Positions 34,501 to 43,205 of a DNA stretch of 53,522 nucleotides are shown here, one piece after another. Position 1 is the first letter of the stretch. Each line of letters opens with the position of its first letter. The position numbers and the translations under genes are program-made. Location of the stretch: NCBI GenBank assembly GCA_035476575.1, contig DATILL010000087.1, positions 1-53,522 on the forward strand, in the 5' to 3' direction. A model generated the notes under the pieces. The model saw only the letters and a program-made list of their open reading frames with translations. It was not told the DNA's origin and made no database searches. Source of the DNA: DATILL01 sp035476575 (GTDB lineage Bacteria; Actinomycetota; Actinomycetes; Mycobacteriales; JACQDL01).

Positions 34501-34659
34501 CGCCTCGGTCTGCACCTCGACCCGGGTCGGGCCGAAGTCCGGGAAAGCCTCCACCTGGGCAGCGCGCACCTGGACCACGCCCATGCCCACCAGGACCACC
34601 GCGACGGCGAGCACCAGACGTCGGAACTTTAGGCTCGACCCAACGACCCACCGCATCAT
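31543..34659 (-). CDS. Second RND efflux permease, CusA/CzcA-like
   Basis: A 1,038-residue permease paralogous to the one downstream. It starts MMRWVVGSSLKFRRLVLAVAVVLVGMGVVQVRAAQVEAFPDFGPTRVEV and has AIVVDDAVGDVEHLRRRLRERRG near residue 411, where the TM4 acidic pair is kept but the second Asp context differs (VGDVEHL). The porter loops and C-terminal TM block (FGLLTVLAITIRGSILQTRHYQRLEQQG, VLGGLVTATLVNLFLLPALYLRF) are complete. It is the first gene of the leftward set and its start faces the SARP-type gene. Two paralogous subunits could form a heterotrimer, as in MdtBC-like pumps; that is an inference. Confidence 0.92.
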   Translation of the reverse strand: MMRWVVGSSLKFRRLVLAVAVVLVGMGVVQVRAAQVEAFPDFGPTRVEVQTEALGLSAEEVENLITNPMEQEFFNGMPWLHQIRSDSLPGLSRLDLVFEPGTDPTRARQVVQERLTMVRALPAVSKSPAVIQPTSTTSRLMMIGLSSSDVSLIDLSVLARWKLRQRLIAVPGVANVSIWGMRDRQLQVLVDPDRLRKHHVPLDAVVRSAGNAMWSSPLTFVEASTPGTGGFIDNANQRIEIQHIQPIRTAKDLAQVAIDGAESSSLRLSDVADVVEDHQLLIGDSVTKDNRGLLLVVERFPGTSVTDVTREVEKALDGLRPGLAGISIDTTLYRPATFLESARNNLAWTLAIGALLLLLVLGALMFSWRAALVSLVAISASLALALLVLSLFGARLNMMILAGLAMAVAIVVDDAVGDVEHLRRRLRERRGEDAGAGSAADSKAGAILAAVLDVRGPLFVATVIVVVSVLPALALGEVSGAFLRPLALGYVLAVLASMVVALTLTPALAMLLFSESSLRRESSLARRLERGYAAQLGRLARRPVRAYAVAGLVLVASLVALPQIGGQHLTPALQDRDLLVRLDAAPGTSLTEMDRLMATATRELRALPGVRTVGAHVGRASLSDQVVAVNSSELWVSLDPAANYAATTAAIRDAIGGYPGLRTEVMTYPAQRVQEVDRSSDAPLVVRIYGRDYDVMRAKAAEVATLVSGVAGVREPRVMLPDLEPTVEVEVSITKAARVGVKPGDVRRAAAIMVSGITAGNLYEAQKVFDVVVWATPEKRHSLDSIRGLLIDTPHGGQVKLSDVADVRIRPNPANIRHDAVARYIDVTADVRGRGLDDVTRDVERSVRNVTFPAEHHVEVLGESAQRENTQQRALGYAIAALVVLFFLLQACFGSWRLATLHLLLLPVALAGAVLVAAVRRDVMSVVSLFGLLTVLAITIRGSILQTRHYQRLEQQGVTAGPDLVLRGSRERFGPTVTAALATALALTPLLLVGVASGLEVLQPLVAIVLGGLVTATLVNLFLLPALYLRFATTTQKG

Positions 34660-34909
34660 GGCTGGAGACCTCTCGGCTTGGTCAACTTGGTCAACCGTCG
34701 GCTTGATCGCCGTTGGCCATGGTTGCCCGCCGGGCTCAGCGCTCGCTCACCGTCCGCTCACCGTGCGCTCACCACCTGGCGGCGGCGCCCGTGCCCCACC
34801 CGAGGACTGCCCGATCAGGCAACACGCGTGCTCCGAAGTGACCTGAGACAACCGTCCGTCCGGCCGGTCTCCGAGCACGCCGGCTGGTGTAGGAAGGTAG
34901 AACGGGAGC
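34660..34909. promoter_or_regulatory. Divergent promoter region of the RND set and the SARP-type regulator
   Basis: A 250-bp gap between divergent starts. It contains near-repeats of CGCTCACCGT at about 34740-34775 (GCGCTCACCGTCC, GCTCACCGTGC, GCTCACCACC), spaced about 11 bp as expected for SARP direct-repeat sites. No clear -10/-35 pair could be chosen. Confidence 0.45.
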
Positions 34910-37447
34910 ATGGGGATCCCGGGGGGTGCAGTGGAGCTTCGGTTGTTGGGGGCGGTGGAGGCCTGGGTAGAGGAGCGGCAGCTCGATCTCGGGCCGCGTC
35001 AGCAGCGGTTCATCTTCGCCGTTCTCGCCCTGAAGGTGAACGAGCTCGTGCCGATCAGCCAGGTGATAGATCTGACCTGGCCGGCCGCTCCGCCACAGAC
35101 CGCCATCCACGCTGTTCACGTCCGCATCTCGCGGCTGCGCGCCGCGCTGGACCAGGCTCGGGTGGACCGTGATGGAGTGGAGATCGTGACGCACGGGACG
35201 GCGTACGTCCTGCGGGCGGACCCGATGTGCGTCGACGCCCACCTCTTCCGCGCTCTCGTCACCCAGGCCCGGGCCGACACCGACGACGGTACGAAGGTGA
35301 CCCAGTTCCGGCGCGCGCTCGGCATGTGGCGCGGGCCGCCACTGGCCGACGTGGCGGCGCCGGAGATGGCCCAGCGCCTGTGCCTGGACCTGGAGGAGAC
35401 GCGGCTGGTGGCCGCGGAGGAGTGCCTGGACGCGGAGTTACGGCTCGGCCGGCACGATCGGGTGATCGGCGAGCTGACCGAGCTGATCGAGCAGCACCCG
35501 TTCCGCCAGCACCTGCTCGCCCAGCTCATGCTCGCGCTGTACCGGGCTGGCCGTGCCCCGGAGGCGTTGAGCGTGTACCGAATGACGCGACGCCGGCTGG
35601 TGGAGGAGCTCGGCCTCGACCCCGAGCCGCGACTCCAGCACCTTGAGAACGCCATTCTCCGGGCCGATCCCGCGCTGGAGCTGCCCCGCCCGGTCCTGGA
35701 CAGCCCGGTCCTGGACAGCCCGACGTCCGGCGCCCTGCCGGCCCGGGTCGTTCCTGCCCAGCTGCCACCCGACGTCAGGTTCTTCATCGGACGCACCATG
35801 CGGTTGGCCGAGCTCACCGGGCTGCTGCCCGCTGACGGCGCCCCGAACACGGTGCCGATCGTCGTGATCACCGGTGCGGCCGGGGTCGGGAAGACCACAC
35901 TCGGGGTGCACTGGGCGCACCAGGTCGCCGACCGGTTCCGCGACGGGCACCTGTACGTCGACCTGCGTGGCTCCGTCGGAGGCGCACCGGTCCGGCCGGT
36001 GGACGCCCTCGCGCGGCTGCTGAACGGTCTCGGCGTGAGCCCCGCGGCCGTCCCGGACAACGTCGACGTGGCGGCCGGGATGTACCGGTCGCTGCTGGCC
36101 GGCCGGCGGGTGCTGGTCCTGCTCGACGACGCCGTCTCGGCCGCGCAGGTCCGGCCGCTGCTGCCGGGCTCGGTGGGCTCGGTGGGCTCGCTCGTGCTGG
36201 TCACCAGCCGGAGCCCGCTCGCCGACCTGGTCGGGGGAGAGGGCGCCTACCGCATTGAGCTCGACGGGCTGAGACCGGCCGAGCTGGCCGTGTCTTCGGC
36301 CGGCGGTGCGGAGCCGGCCCACCTCGCCCGGCTCCTCGAGGCTGTCGGCGACTACCATCGGCAGCTCGCCGAGTCGGGCTGGTACCAGGCCGCCGTGGAG
36401 CACAACCCCGGCCTGGAGCAGCGCTGGCGGAGCATCCTCGACTCGCTGCCGGACCAGGTCGACTCCCTGCCGGAGGAGATCCCGGCGGCGCTGGCGCAAC
36501 CGTCGGGTCGCCGGCGCAGGCGCGCGGTCACGACGGTGGCCCTCGCATCGGCGCTGACCGCGTCGGTGGTGTCCGCCCCGGTGGTCTGGAGGCACGTGGC
36601 CCGTCCGAGCCCGGTGCCGGCCGCGAGCCCGATCCCTGTGCTGGGCCCCGCCACGCCGTCCGGCGTCGCATACTCGGCGGATGCGGCGCCAGTAGCACCG
36701 CTGCGTCACTCGCTGCGACCCTCCGGGTACAGCGTGGAGTACTGGTGGCAACCCCGCAGGCAGGGCGCGATCGTCTCCCGGGTCGGCTACCCGCTCGGGG
36801 TCGCCACCCTGACGGTCCACGATCCCGGCGACTACTCGCCCGCGGCCCGGCGGACAGGCCAGCCGACTGCCGTGAACGGTCGTCGCGGCCACCTCCTCGC
36901 GCATCGGGATGGCAAGATCGGAGTCGTCTGGGAGTACCAGCCGCGGGCCTGGGCGCTGCTGGAGGGTGCGACGATCTCCACCAGCCATTCCGATCTGCTG
37001 TACCTGGCCGGGCAGGTGCGGTTCGGTCCTACCGGCGCGATCCGCTTTCCCTACGGCCTGAGCTACGTGCCGGACGGGCTGCACCTCCGGGAGGCTCACC
37101 AGATCGTCCCCAGTGTCAAGGGGGAGGGCTTGTCACGCCTTCAGCTCGCAGGTTCCGACGGCACCCACGGTGCGGGCTCCGGGCTGTCGATCCTGGTGAT
37201 CGGACCCTGGGACCGGGACCGGCTCTCCGCCCAGGGCACGCCCGACTTGACGGTCGCCGGCCGGCCGGCCTGGTACGAGCCGGACGAGCTCCAGCTCATC
37301 GTCGACTTTGGGCAGTGTGTCGTCACCATCGAGGGTGGGCCGAGTGGTACGACGATCCCGAAACGGGAGCTGCTCCGGGTTGCGGAAGGCATGCGCCTGA
37401 CCACCTGGTCCGACCCGGGCACGTGGACTCGCAACCCGTTCCCATGA
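34910..37447 (+). CDS. SARP-type regulator with NTPase, membrane helix and outer domain
   Basis: An 845-residue fusion. Residues about 7-95 are the OmpR-like winged helix (VELRLLGAVEAW, FIFAVLALKVNELVPISQVIDLTW), 100-250 the bacterial transcriptional activation domain ending in LVEELGLDPEPRLQHLENAIL. A short VLDSPVLDSP repeat follows. An NB-ARC-like NTPase has Walker A GAAGVGKT (about 324-331) and Walker B RRVLVLLDDAV, but the lid and helical parts are cut short. A Arg-rich stop-transfer (RRRRRAVTTVALASALTASVVSAPVVW, about 531-560) would place the last 280 residues outside the cell; that part is unlike known SARP tails. ATG 34910 has GGGAGC upstream. It is divergent from the RND set, which it may control. 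Confidence 0.8.
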   Translation: MGIPGGAVELRLLGAVEAWVEERQLDLGPRQQRFIFAVLALKVNELVPISQVIDLTWPAAPPQTAIHAVHVRISRLRAALDQARVDRDGVEIVTHGTAYVLRADPMCVDAHLFRALVTQARADTDDGTKVTQFRRALGMWRGPPLADVAAPEMAQRLCLDLEETRLVAAEECLDAELRLGRHDRVIGELTELIEQHPFRQHLLAQLMLALYRAGRAPEALSVYRMTRRRLVEELGLDPEPRLQHLENAILRADPALELPRPVLDSPVLDSPTSGALPARVVPAQLPPDVRFFIGRTMRLAELTGLLPADGAPNTVPIVVITGAAGVGKTTLGVHWAHQVADRFRDGHLYVDLRGSVGGAPVRPVDALARLLNGLGVSPAAVPDNVDVAAGMYRSLLAGRRVLVLLDDAVSAAQVRPLLPGSVGSVGSLVLVTSRSPLADLVGGEGAYRIELDGLRPAELAVSSAGGAEPAHLARLLEAVGDYHRQLAESGWYQAAVEHNPGLEQRWRSILDSLPDQVDSLPEEIPAALAQPSGRRRRRAVTTVALASALTASVVSAPVVWRHVARPSPVPAASPIPVLGPATPSGVAYSADAAPVAPLRHSLRPSGYSVEYWWQPRRQGAIVSRVGYPLGVATLTVHDPGDYSPAARRTGQPTAVNGRRGHLLAHRDGKIGVVWEYQPRAWALLEGATISTSHSDLLYLAGQVRFGPTGAIRFPYGLSYVPDGLHLREAHQIVPSVKGEGLSRLQLAGSDGTHGAGSGLSILVIGPWDRDRLSAQGTPDLTVAGRPAWYEPDELQLIVDFGQCVVTIEGGPSGTTIPKRELLRVAEGMRLTTWSDPGTWTRNPFP

Positions 37448-37498
37448 GACCTCGTGCCTGCCGGGGGCTAAGCTCGACGATGGCGTTGAGGGGATGCG

Positions 37499-38440
37499 AT
37501 GACCAGTGTGACGCTTGAGGCACGGTGGCTCACCAAGCGGTTCGGCACCCGTACGGCCGTGGCGGAGGTGAGCTTCACCGCCGAGCCGGGCGAGGTGGTG
37601 GGGCTGCTCGGTCCCAACGGCGCCGGCAAGACGACGACCATCCGGCTGCTCACCACCATGCTCGTGCCCACCAGCGGGGAGTTCTCGGTGGCCGGCGTCG
37701 GGTCCGACCAGCCGACCGAGATCCGGCGGCGGATCGGGGTGCTGCCCGAGAGCGCCGGCTACCCCGGGCACCAGACCGGCGCGGAGTACCTGCGCTACTA
37801 CGCGCGGCTGTTCGGCCTGGCCCGGCCGGACGCCGTACGGGTCGCCGAGCGGCTCCTGGCGGAGGTCGGGCTGGCGGAGCGGGCCGGGTCCCGGATCGCC
37901 ACCTACAGCCGGGGAATGCGGCAGCGGCTCGGCATCGCCCGCGCGCTGGTGAACGAGCCGGCCGTCGTGTTCCTGGACGAGCCGACGCTCGGCCTCGACC
38001 CGGCCGGCCAGCGCCAGGTGTTGAGCATCGTGCGCACGATCGCCCGGCGCAGTAACGCGACCGTCGTGCTCAGCACCCACCTGCTGCCCGAGGTCGAGGA
38101 GGTCTGTACCAGCGTGGTCATCCTCGACCGGGGGCGGGTCCTCGCCTCCGGCACGGTGGCCGAGGTGACCCGGGCGGCGGCCACCCGGCGGACCGCGCGG
38201 CTGCGGGTGCCGGTCGCCCTGGTCGACCGGGCCAGGGAGGCGCTCGCCGGGGTCGCCGGCCTGACCCTGGAGGCGGACGACCGGCCCGACGTGCTGCGCC
38301 TCAGCCTGGCCGGAGACGCCGGCACGAACGCCGCGCTGCGCGCGGTGCTGGACGCCGGCATACCGGTGCTCTCCTTCGAGGCCGACGGCGCGCGGCTCAC
38401 CGACGCGTTCCTGACGATGACCGGGGGCGGTGCGCGATGA
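37499..38440 (+). CDS. ABC transporter ATP-binding protein
   Basis: A 313-residue ABC-2-type exporter ATPase. Walker A GPNGAGKTTTI (about 38-48), signature YSRGMRQRLGIARAL (about 139-153), Walker B AVVFLDEPTLGLDP (about 158-171) and the switch His in LSTHLL are all present. The C-terminal 80 residues are the accessory domain found in daunorubicin-type and bacitracin-type exporters. GAGGGG precedes ATG 37499. The stop overlaps the permease start by 4 bp (ATGA at 38437-38440). Substrate unknown. Confidence 0.95.
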   Translation: MTSVTLEARWLTKRFGTRTAVAEVSFTAEPGEVVGLLGPNGAGKTTTIRLLTTMLVPTSGEFSVAGVGSDQPTEIRRRIGVLPESAGYPGHQTGAEYLRYYARLFGLARPDAVRVAERLLAEVGLAERAGSRIATYSRGMRQRLGIARALVNEPAVVFLDEPTLGLDPAGQRQVLSIVRTIARRSNATVVLSTHLLPEVEEVCTSVVILDRGRVLASGTVAEVTRAAATRRTARLRVPVALVDRAREALAGVAGLTLEADDRPDVLRLSLAGDAGTNAALRAVLDAGIPVLSFEADGARLTDAFLTMTGGGAR

Positions 38441-39276
38441 CCGTGGACATCAGCCGGGCTCGCGCCGCGGACACCGAGACACCACCCACCCGCCGCCGCG
38501 GCGCGGGTTGGCGGGTGGTCGCCGGGCAGGAGTACCGCGACCTGTGGGTGGGCGGCCGGGGCCCGGTGCTGCTGTTCGCCTTCAGCCTGCTGCTGAGCGT
38601 GGTCACCTACCTTGCCGCGACCAACCAGGCGCTGAACTTCCTGGAACGGCGGGAGGCGGTGAACCTCACCCTGCAGATCGCGGTGGCGGTCGGCGTCCTG
38701 ATGACGCTCGTCGTCAGCGCGGACGCGATCAGCGGGGAGCGGGAGCGCGGCACGCTGGAGAACCTGCTGCTCACCCCCGTCGCTCGCCGCGCCATCCTGG
38801 TCGGGAAGCTGGTCGCCGCGCTGTCGCTGTGGCTCGCCACCTACTGCGTGAGCGTGCCCTACCTGTGGGTGCTCGGCCGCGGCGTGTCGATCGCGGGGCA
38901 GGCGCTCCTGCTCGGGCTGCTCGTCGGCACCCTGCTCGCCGTCGCGTTGGCCGCGCTCGGCCTGCTCATCAGCGCCCTGTCGAACTCGAACAAGGTCAGC
39001 CTCTCGGTCAGCCTCTTCCTGCTCTTCGCGCTCTTCGCGCCGACCCAGCTACCCGGCGGCCTGCCGCAGGGCTGGTTCGGCAACCTCCTCGGTCGGCTCA
39101 ACCCGGTCGGGGCGGCGATGCAGTACAACACGGCGCTGCTGGTGCACGGGCACGGCTGGACGCGGGACCTGTCCTACCTCGTCTCGCCGCTGGTCACCGC
39201 CGTGCTCGCCGGTGGTGCGCTGCTAGTCGCCAGCTCCCGGATCGTCCGGCTGCGGGCAGGGGGGAACGGGAGATGA
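38437..39276 (+). CDS. ABC-2 family transporter permease
   Basis: A 279-residue integral membrane protein with about six hydrophobic segments (for example VLLFAFSLLLSVVTYLAA near 42-59, QIAVAVGVLMTLVVSAD, WLATYCVSVPYLWVLG, ALLLGLLVGTLLAVALAALGLLI, LSVSLFLLFALFAP). The motif DAISGERERGTLENLLLTPVARR is characteristic of ABC-2 permeases. It is translationally coupled to both the ATPase (4-bp overlap) and the next gene (4-bp overlap), so the three form one operon. Nothing indicates its substrate. Confidence 0.92.
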   Translation: MTVDISRARAADTETPPTRRRGAGWRVVAGQEYRDLWVGGRGPVLLFAFSLLLSVVTYLAATNQALNFLERREAVNLTLQIAVAVGVLMTLVVSADAISGERERGTLENLLLTPVARRAILVGKLVAALSLWLATYCVSVPYLWVLGRGVSIAGQALLLGLLVGTLLAVALAALGLLISALSNSNKVSLSVSLFLLFALFAPTQLPGGLPQGWFGNLLGRLNPVGAAMQYNTALLVHGHGWTRDLSYLVSPLVTAVLAGGALLVASSRIVRLRAGGNGR

Positions 39277-39836
39277 GACCATCGTTCGTGGCCGCCGCGA
39301 TGTTGGTGGCGCTGGCCGTCCCCGCCGCCGCGGCTCGTCCGGCCGCGGCGGGTTCACCGGCCGGACGTTCGGACGGCCCGGTCGCGGTGACCGTTGACCC
39401 GAGCCGGGTCAACGCCGTCCTGGGCGACCGGTTCACCGTCCGCGCCCAGCTCACCAACGTGGGCGGAGCGCCGACCGACCGGCTGATCGCCCACCTCAAC
39501 GTCGCGAGCCTGACCAGCGACGTGTACGTCGACCCGGAGGACTGGTCGTCCAGCCGCACCCTCGACGTGGCGCCGCTCGGCCCCGGTGGCGGCACGTCGC
39601 GGGAGTGGGAGCTGCAGGCGGTCAACGTTGGCAGCTTCGACGTCTACGTCGTCCTGCTGCCGGTCGGCGCCGCGGCGGGGAGCGGTCCGCTGGTGGTGAG
39701 CCCGCCGGTGCACGTCACGGTAGCCGGGCGGCAGACGCTGAACGCCGGCGGCGCGCTGCCGGTCGTGATCGCGGTCCCGGTCCTGCTCGGGCTGGCCGTC
39801 GCCCTCGCTCGGTACCGCCTCCGCCGTACCGCCTGA
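39273..39836 (+). CDS. Signal-peptide, membrane-anchored Ig-like (NEW3/CARDB-like) protein
   Basis: A 187-residue protein with a signal peptide (residues 1-26, ending VPAAAARPAAA), a beta-sandwich-like domain (VNAVLGDRFTVRAQLTNVGG, LIAHLNVASLTSDVYVDPEDWSSSRT, WELQAVNVGSFDVYVVLLPV), and a C-terminal helix plus basic tail (GALPVVIAVPVLLGLAVALARYRLRRT), so it is displayed outside the membrane. The repeated polar strands resemble NEW3/CARDB-type Ig folds. ATG 39273 overlaps the permease stop. Its last 436 bp are duplicated at 45051-45486. It may be an accessory subunit of the exporter. Confidence 0.8.
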   Translation: MRPSFVAAAMLVALAVPAAAARPAAAGSPAGRSDGPVAVTVDPSRVNAVLGDRFTVRAQLTNVGGAPTDRLIAHLNVASLTSDVYVDPEDWSSSRTLDVAPLGPGGGTSREWELQAVNVGSFDVYVVLLPVGAAAGSGPLVVSPPVHVTVAGRQTLNAGGALPVVIAVPVLLGLAVALARYRLRRTA

Positions 39837-39860
39837 GCCGGCGGCCCGGCGCAGGCTGGG

Positions 39861-39892
39861 TCAGCCGGTCAGCCGGTCAGCCGGTCAGCCGG
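39861..39892. repeat. Four tandem 8-bp units
   Basis: GTCAGCCG is repeated four times head to tail and followed by a degenerate copy. It lies at the 3' end of the truncated tgmB frame, where sequence has been lost. Confidence 0.85.
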
Positions 39893-40432
39893 CCAGCGGA
39901 GGGCGCTGTCGGGGTCGCCGAACCAGACGTGTTGGGCGGCGCTGGTGGCGGTTAGCCCGAGGCGCTTGGCGAACAGCCGCACCGCATCCGGGTCGTTGGT
40001 GACCAGGGTGGCTGGCACTGTCAGCCCGCAGCGGGCGGCAACCGCGAGCTGCGCGGGTTTGTAGGCGGCGTCGGCCTCTGCACCGGGGTGGGTTGACCCA
40101 CAGCGCGGCCAGTGAGCCCAGCACCCGCACAGGCCGAGCCGGGCCTCAGCGGCGGCTACCCGGGCTTCCGGCTCCGACAACCCGGCGGGCAGGTCGAAGG
40201 TGGTGGGACGCCGATACCAGACCGAGCCGATGTCGGCTAGGTCGACGTCCCGGTGCGCGGTGGCCAGTGGTCCCGTCCACCGCCCGTTCCCGGTCAGCGA
40301 CGCGGTCAGTGCGAGGCGTTGGGGGAACTCGGCGGTGTCGGTGCGGAAGACCGGCACACCACGGTCGTTGAGGATGTCGATGACCCGGTCGGCGGTCGGG
40401 TCGAACTGTTCTGTGAGCACCAGGATCATCAT
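39869..40432 (-). pseudogene. tgmB: Truncated ATP-grasp peptide maturase (TgmB-like), N-terminal part
   Basis: This frame starts with MILVLTEQFDPTADRVIDILNDRGVPVFRTDTAEFPQRLALTA and SVWYRRPTTFDLPAGLSEPEARV, typical of the N-terminal domain of graspetide-maturing ATP-grasp ligases, and continues to AYKPAQLAVAARCGLTVPATLVTNDPDAVRLFA. It ends after 187 residues, before the ATP-grasp catalytic core (intact proteins exceed 300). Around 40085-40135 the frame slips by one base and back again: the expected VLGSLAALWVN appears in another frame. No precursor peptide gene is evident. Its start abuts a truncated DUF5753 gene on the other strand. Confidence 0.75.
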
Positions 40433-40439
40433 CGTCTCA

Positions 40440-40745
40440 GCCGGCCTGCCAGTCACTGCGGGTCTCCTCGCCGACCAGCTCACCCACCTGCTGGCGCTCA
40501 TGCGGCTGCCGTTCGTCTCCGTCGGCGTCATTCCGGCCGAGGTCCAGCGGCACGCTATCGTCACCATCGGATTCTGGATCTTCGACAGCAACGCCGTAGC
40601 CCTGGAAACTCCCACCGCCGCGATCAAGGTGACCCGCCCGCGGGAGGTCAGGCTCTACGCGGCAATGTTCGACCAGCTCCGACAAGAGGCTCTCCATGGC
40701 TACGACGCCCGCCATCTGGTCGCCAGAGCACTCGCGAGTCTCTGA
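40440..40745 (+). pseudogene. C-terminal fragment of a DUF5753 (XRE-type) regulator
   Basis: About 100 codons read ADQLTHLLALMRLPFVSVGVIPAEVQRHAIVTIGFWIFDSNAVALETPTAAIKVTRPREV, then YAAMFDQLRQEALHG and ARHLVARALASL, ending TGA at 40743-40745. This is the end of a DUF5753 domain, the sensor half of many actinobacterial XRE regulators; the DNA-binding half is missing. An ATG at 40500 could still start an 81-residue product. A short similar stretch recurs at 45013-45047. Confidence 0.7.
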
Positions 40746-40966
40746 GGGGCTCCCAGCCACTGGAGCCATTGCGTGCGGGCTCAGCTTGGCGGACGGTAGA
40801 CGTCCCGGGTGATCTCGGCCATGAGCCGGGTCGCGACCGTGTGGTCCAGCCGCCCGGTGTCGCGACCCGGTCTGGGTCGACCTCGACATCTGACGTGCCC
40901 CTCATGATCGTCGGAGACCTCTCCCACCCGGGCCGTACAAGGTCGCCAACGATCAGGCGTGCCCAG
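40746..40966. other. Gap with a short EEP-like remnant
   Basis: No gene. At about 40858-40893 the plus strand reads RDPVWVDLDI then TGA, matching the last codons of the EEP hydrolase at 27809 (17 bases identical, same frame and stop). This may be the end of a lost second copy; chance similarity is not excluded. Confidence 0.4.
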
Positions 40967-43205
40967 CTACGTCGGCTGGCGCCGAATCCGCGCTGCCTCC
41001 TCGGTGCGCCCCAACTGGTCAAGCAGGTCGGCCATCGTCGCCCGCATCGCGGCCAGGCGGCTGGCGTGGGCGGCTGGCAGGCGCTCGGCCAACGGCGTGA
41101 GGATGGCGACCGCCTCCTCCACCGCGGGCAACCCTCGGACAAGCAGGGACCGCTGACCGACGCAGACCCAACCGACCGCCCACAGCGACCTGGCCAGGTC
41201 GGGCTGGTACGCGGCCGGGTTGGTCTCGGCCAGCCGCCGGTACGCCTCCACCGCTTCCTCGACCGCGGCCAGGCCTTCCTCCCGCCGTCCCAGCTCACCC
41301 AGCCGGATCGAGAGGTTGTTCAGTGACCTGGCCAGGTCGGGCTGGTACGCGGCCGGGTTGGCCTGCGCCAGCCGCCGGTACGCCTCCACCGCTTCGGTGG
41401 TCCGACCCAAGGCGTCGGCCCGGCGGCCGTCCTCACCGAGGCGGTTGCCGTGGAGGAGGATGTCGGCGGCGTAGCGGGACCAGCCGTCGTCGTCGGACGG
41501 CGGGCTGCCCTGCCAGAGCTGGCGCAGCCGTGCGGAGACGGGCGACCGCGATCCGGGTGCGGGTGGTGGCGAACCCCGACCGCCGCAGCACGGCGTCTAC
41601 GGCGTCGGTCTCCACCCGGGGCAGGGACTCCAGCGCGGCGAGGATGGCCGCCTCGTGGGTCTCCGGGTCGAGCAGGATCGCCCCGCTCAGGTACCCGCCG
41701 GCCCGGCCGGTGACCAGCCGGCCGGTCGCCGTACGCAGCCGTCGCAGCCCGGCTGGATAGCGCAGCCCAGCCCGCGGGGTGGTCGCGGCGCGGGTGAGAG
41801 TGGCGACGACGTCGGCCGCGTCGTCGGCGTCGGTGCCCTCGGTCGCCGTACAGACGAGATCGACGGCGTCGGCGTCGCTGGGCGCGTCCCCCAGTGCCCG
41901 GAGCAGGTGGGTGTCCGGCAGCCGGTCCGGCGTCGGCGCCCGCCACAGTCCGCGACCCGCCGGGTCGGGGTAGAGCCGACCGAGCTCGACTGCCAGCCGG
42001 CCCAGGTCCGCGCCGGCCTCGGCCACCGCCGGAATCTGGGCCAGCGCGGGGATCCGGGCCAGCGCCGCCACCCCCTCGGCCCGAGACCGGGCCGGCACCA
42101 AAAAAACCGTGGCGAGCGCGGCGTCGCAGCCGGCGTCGTCGAGCCGAAGCCCGACGCCGGCAAGGCTGCTGGTCACCAGCTTCCGCTCATGGTCCAGGAC
42201 GCCCGCCAGCGGGTCGCCCGGCACGGCGTGCGCGGTCGGTCCGGCGGCGTGGTCGAGTACACCGAGCAGCGCGGCGGCGTACAGGTCCAGGGTGGTCGCG
42301 GCCAGGGGCGGCCCGGACGCCGCCGACGCCGCGGCCGCCCGGACGCCGGCCTCCGCCGGGAGGAGCCCGGTCTCGGCCGCGTGCCGGGCGAACACGGTCA
42401 CCGCCTCCCGCCACACCTCCGCCACCGCGGTGGCGGGGAGCTCCTCGGCGAGCGGTCCCAGCCGCAGCGGCTCCGGGTCGGCCCAGACCCGGTCGGGATG
42501 GTCTCTGGCCAGCCGCGGCCACCAGTCCCGGTCGTGGCGGGCCAGCAGCAGCACCCGCACCCGACCGGTCAGGTCCTCGCCGGTCACCGGGTTGACCACA
42601 TGGGCGAGCAGGTCCGACAGCACGTCGGCCTGGTTCTCGGCATAGTCCACCACCAGCAGCGCGCCGGGCGTCTGCCCGGCCAGGGTGGGCAGCGCCAGGG
42701 TCGCGGCGATCACCTCGGTCCAGCGCAGCAGCCAGGACCGCAGGTGGGCCGCCTCGCCGCCGGCCGGCCCGACCGTGCGCCAGCCGGGCGGCGGCAGCCG
42801 CACAAACCCGGCCAGCCAGCCCCGCGCGGCGGCCCGCTCGCACACCAGCCCGCCCAGCACCGTCTTGCCCTGCCCGCCGACCCCGGTGACCAGGCGCATC
42901 AGCGGCTCGCCCCGGGCGTCCACCCACCGGGCCAGCTCGTCGACATCCCGCCGCGGCTGGACCGGCATCAGGCCGGCGTCCGGCGCCAGCCACCGCAGCA
43001 GCGACCGTGACTCGACCAGCGGACGGCGCCCCGACCCGTACAGCAGCCGGCTCGCCTCGGCCACCGTCGCCGGGGGTAACACCTGGGCGGTGAGGTCGCC
43101 CAGGACGCTGACGACGTTTCCGTCGCCCGTGACGACGACGCCGAAGTTGCTGCCGCCGAACGCGGCCGAGCGGTCACCCGCGGCGTGGACCGCGGGCTCG
43201 ATCAC
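40967..43205 (-). pseudogene. STAND NTPase-TPR protein, interrupted by one frameshift
   Basis: The first frame (from ATG 43205) runs 590 residues. It has a Gly/Asn-rich opening AAFGGSNFGVVVTGDGNVVSVLGD (15-37), Walker A GVGGQGKT (108-115) and Walker B ALLVVDYAE (about 187-195), then a helical region. Near 41540 the coding frame shifts by one base: downstream it reads ARLRQLWQGSPPSDDDGW and DILLHGNRLGEDG, leading into two TPR-like units (AVEAYRRLAQANPAAYQPDLARSLNNLSIRLGELG) that end at 40967. The intact protein would be about 745 residues. Its start overlaps the stop of the upstream partner (ATGA at 43202-43205). A threat sensor role is inferred from the STAND-TPR layout. Confidence 0.82.
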
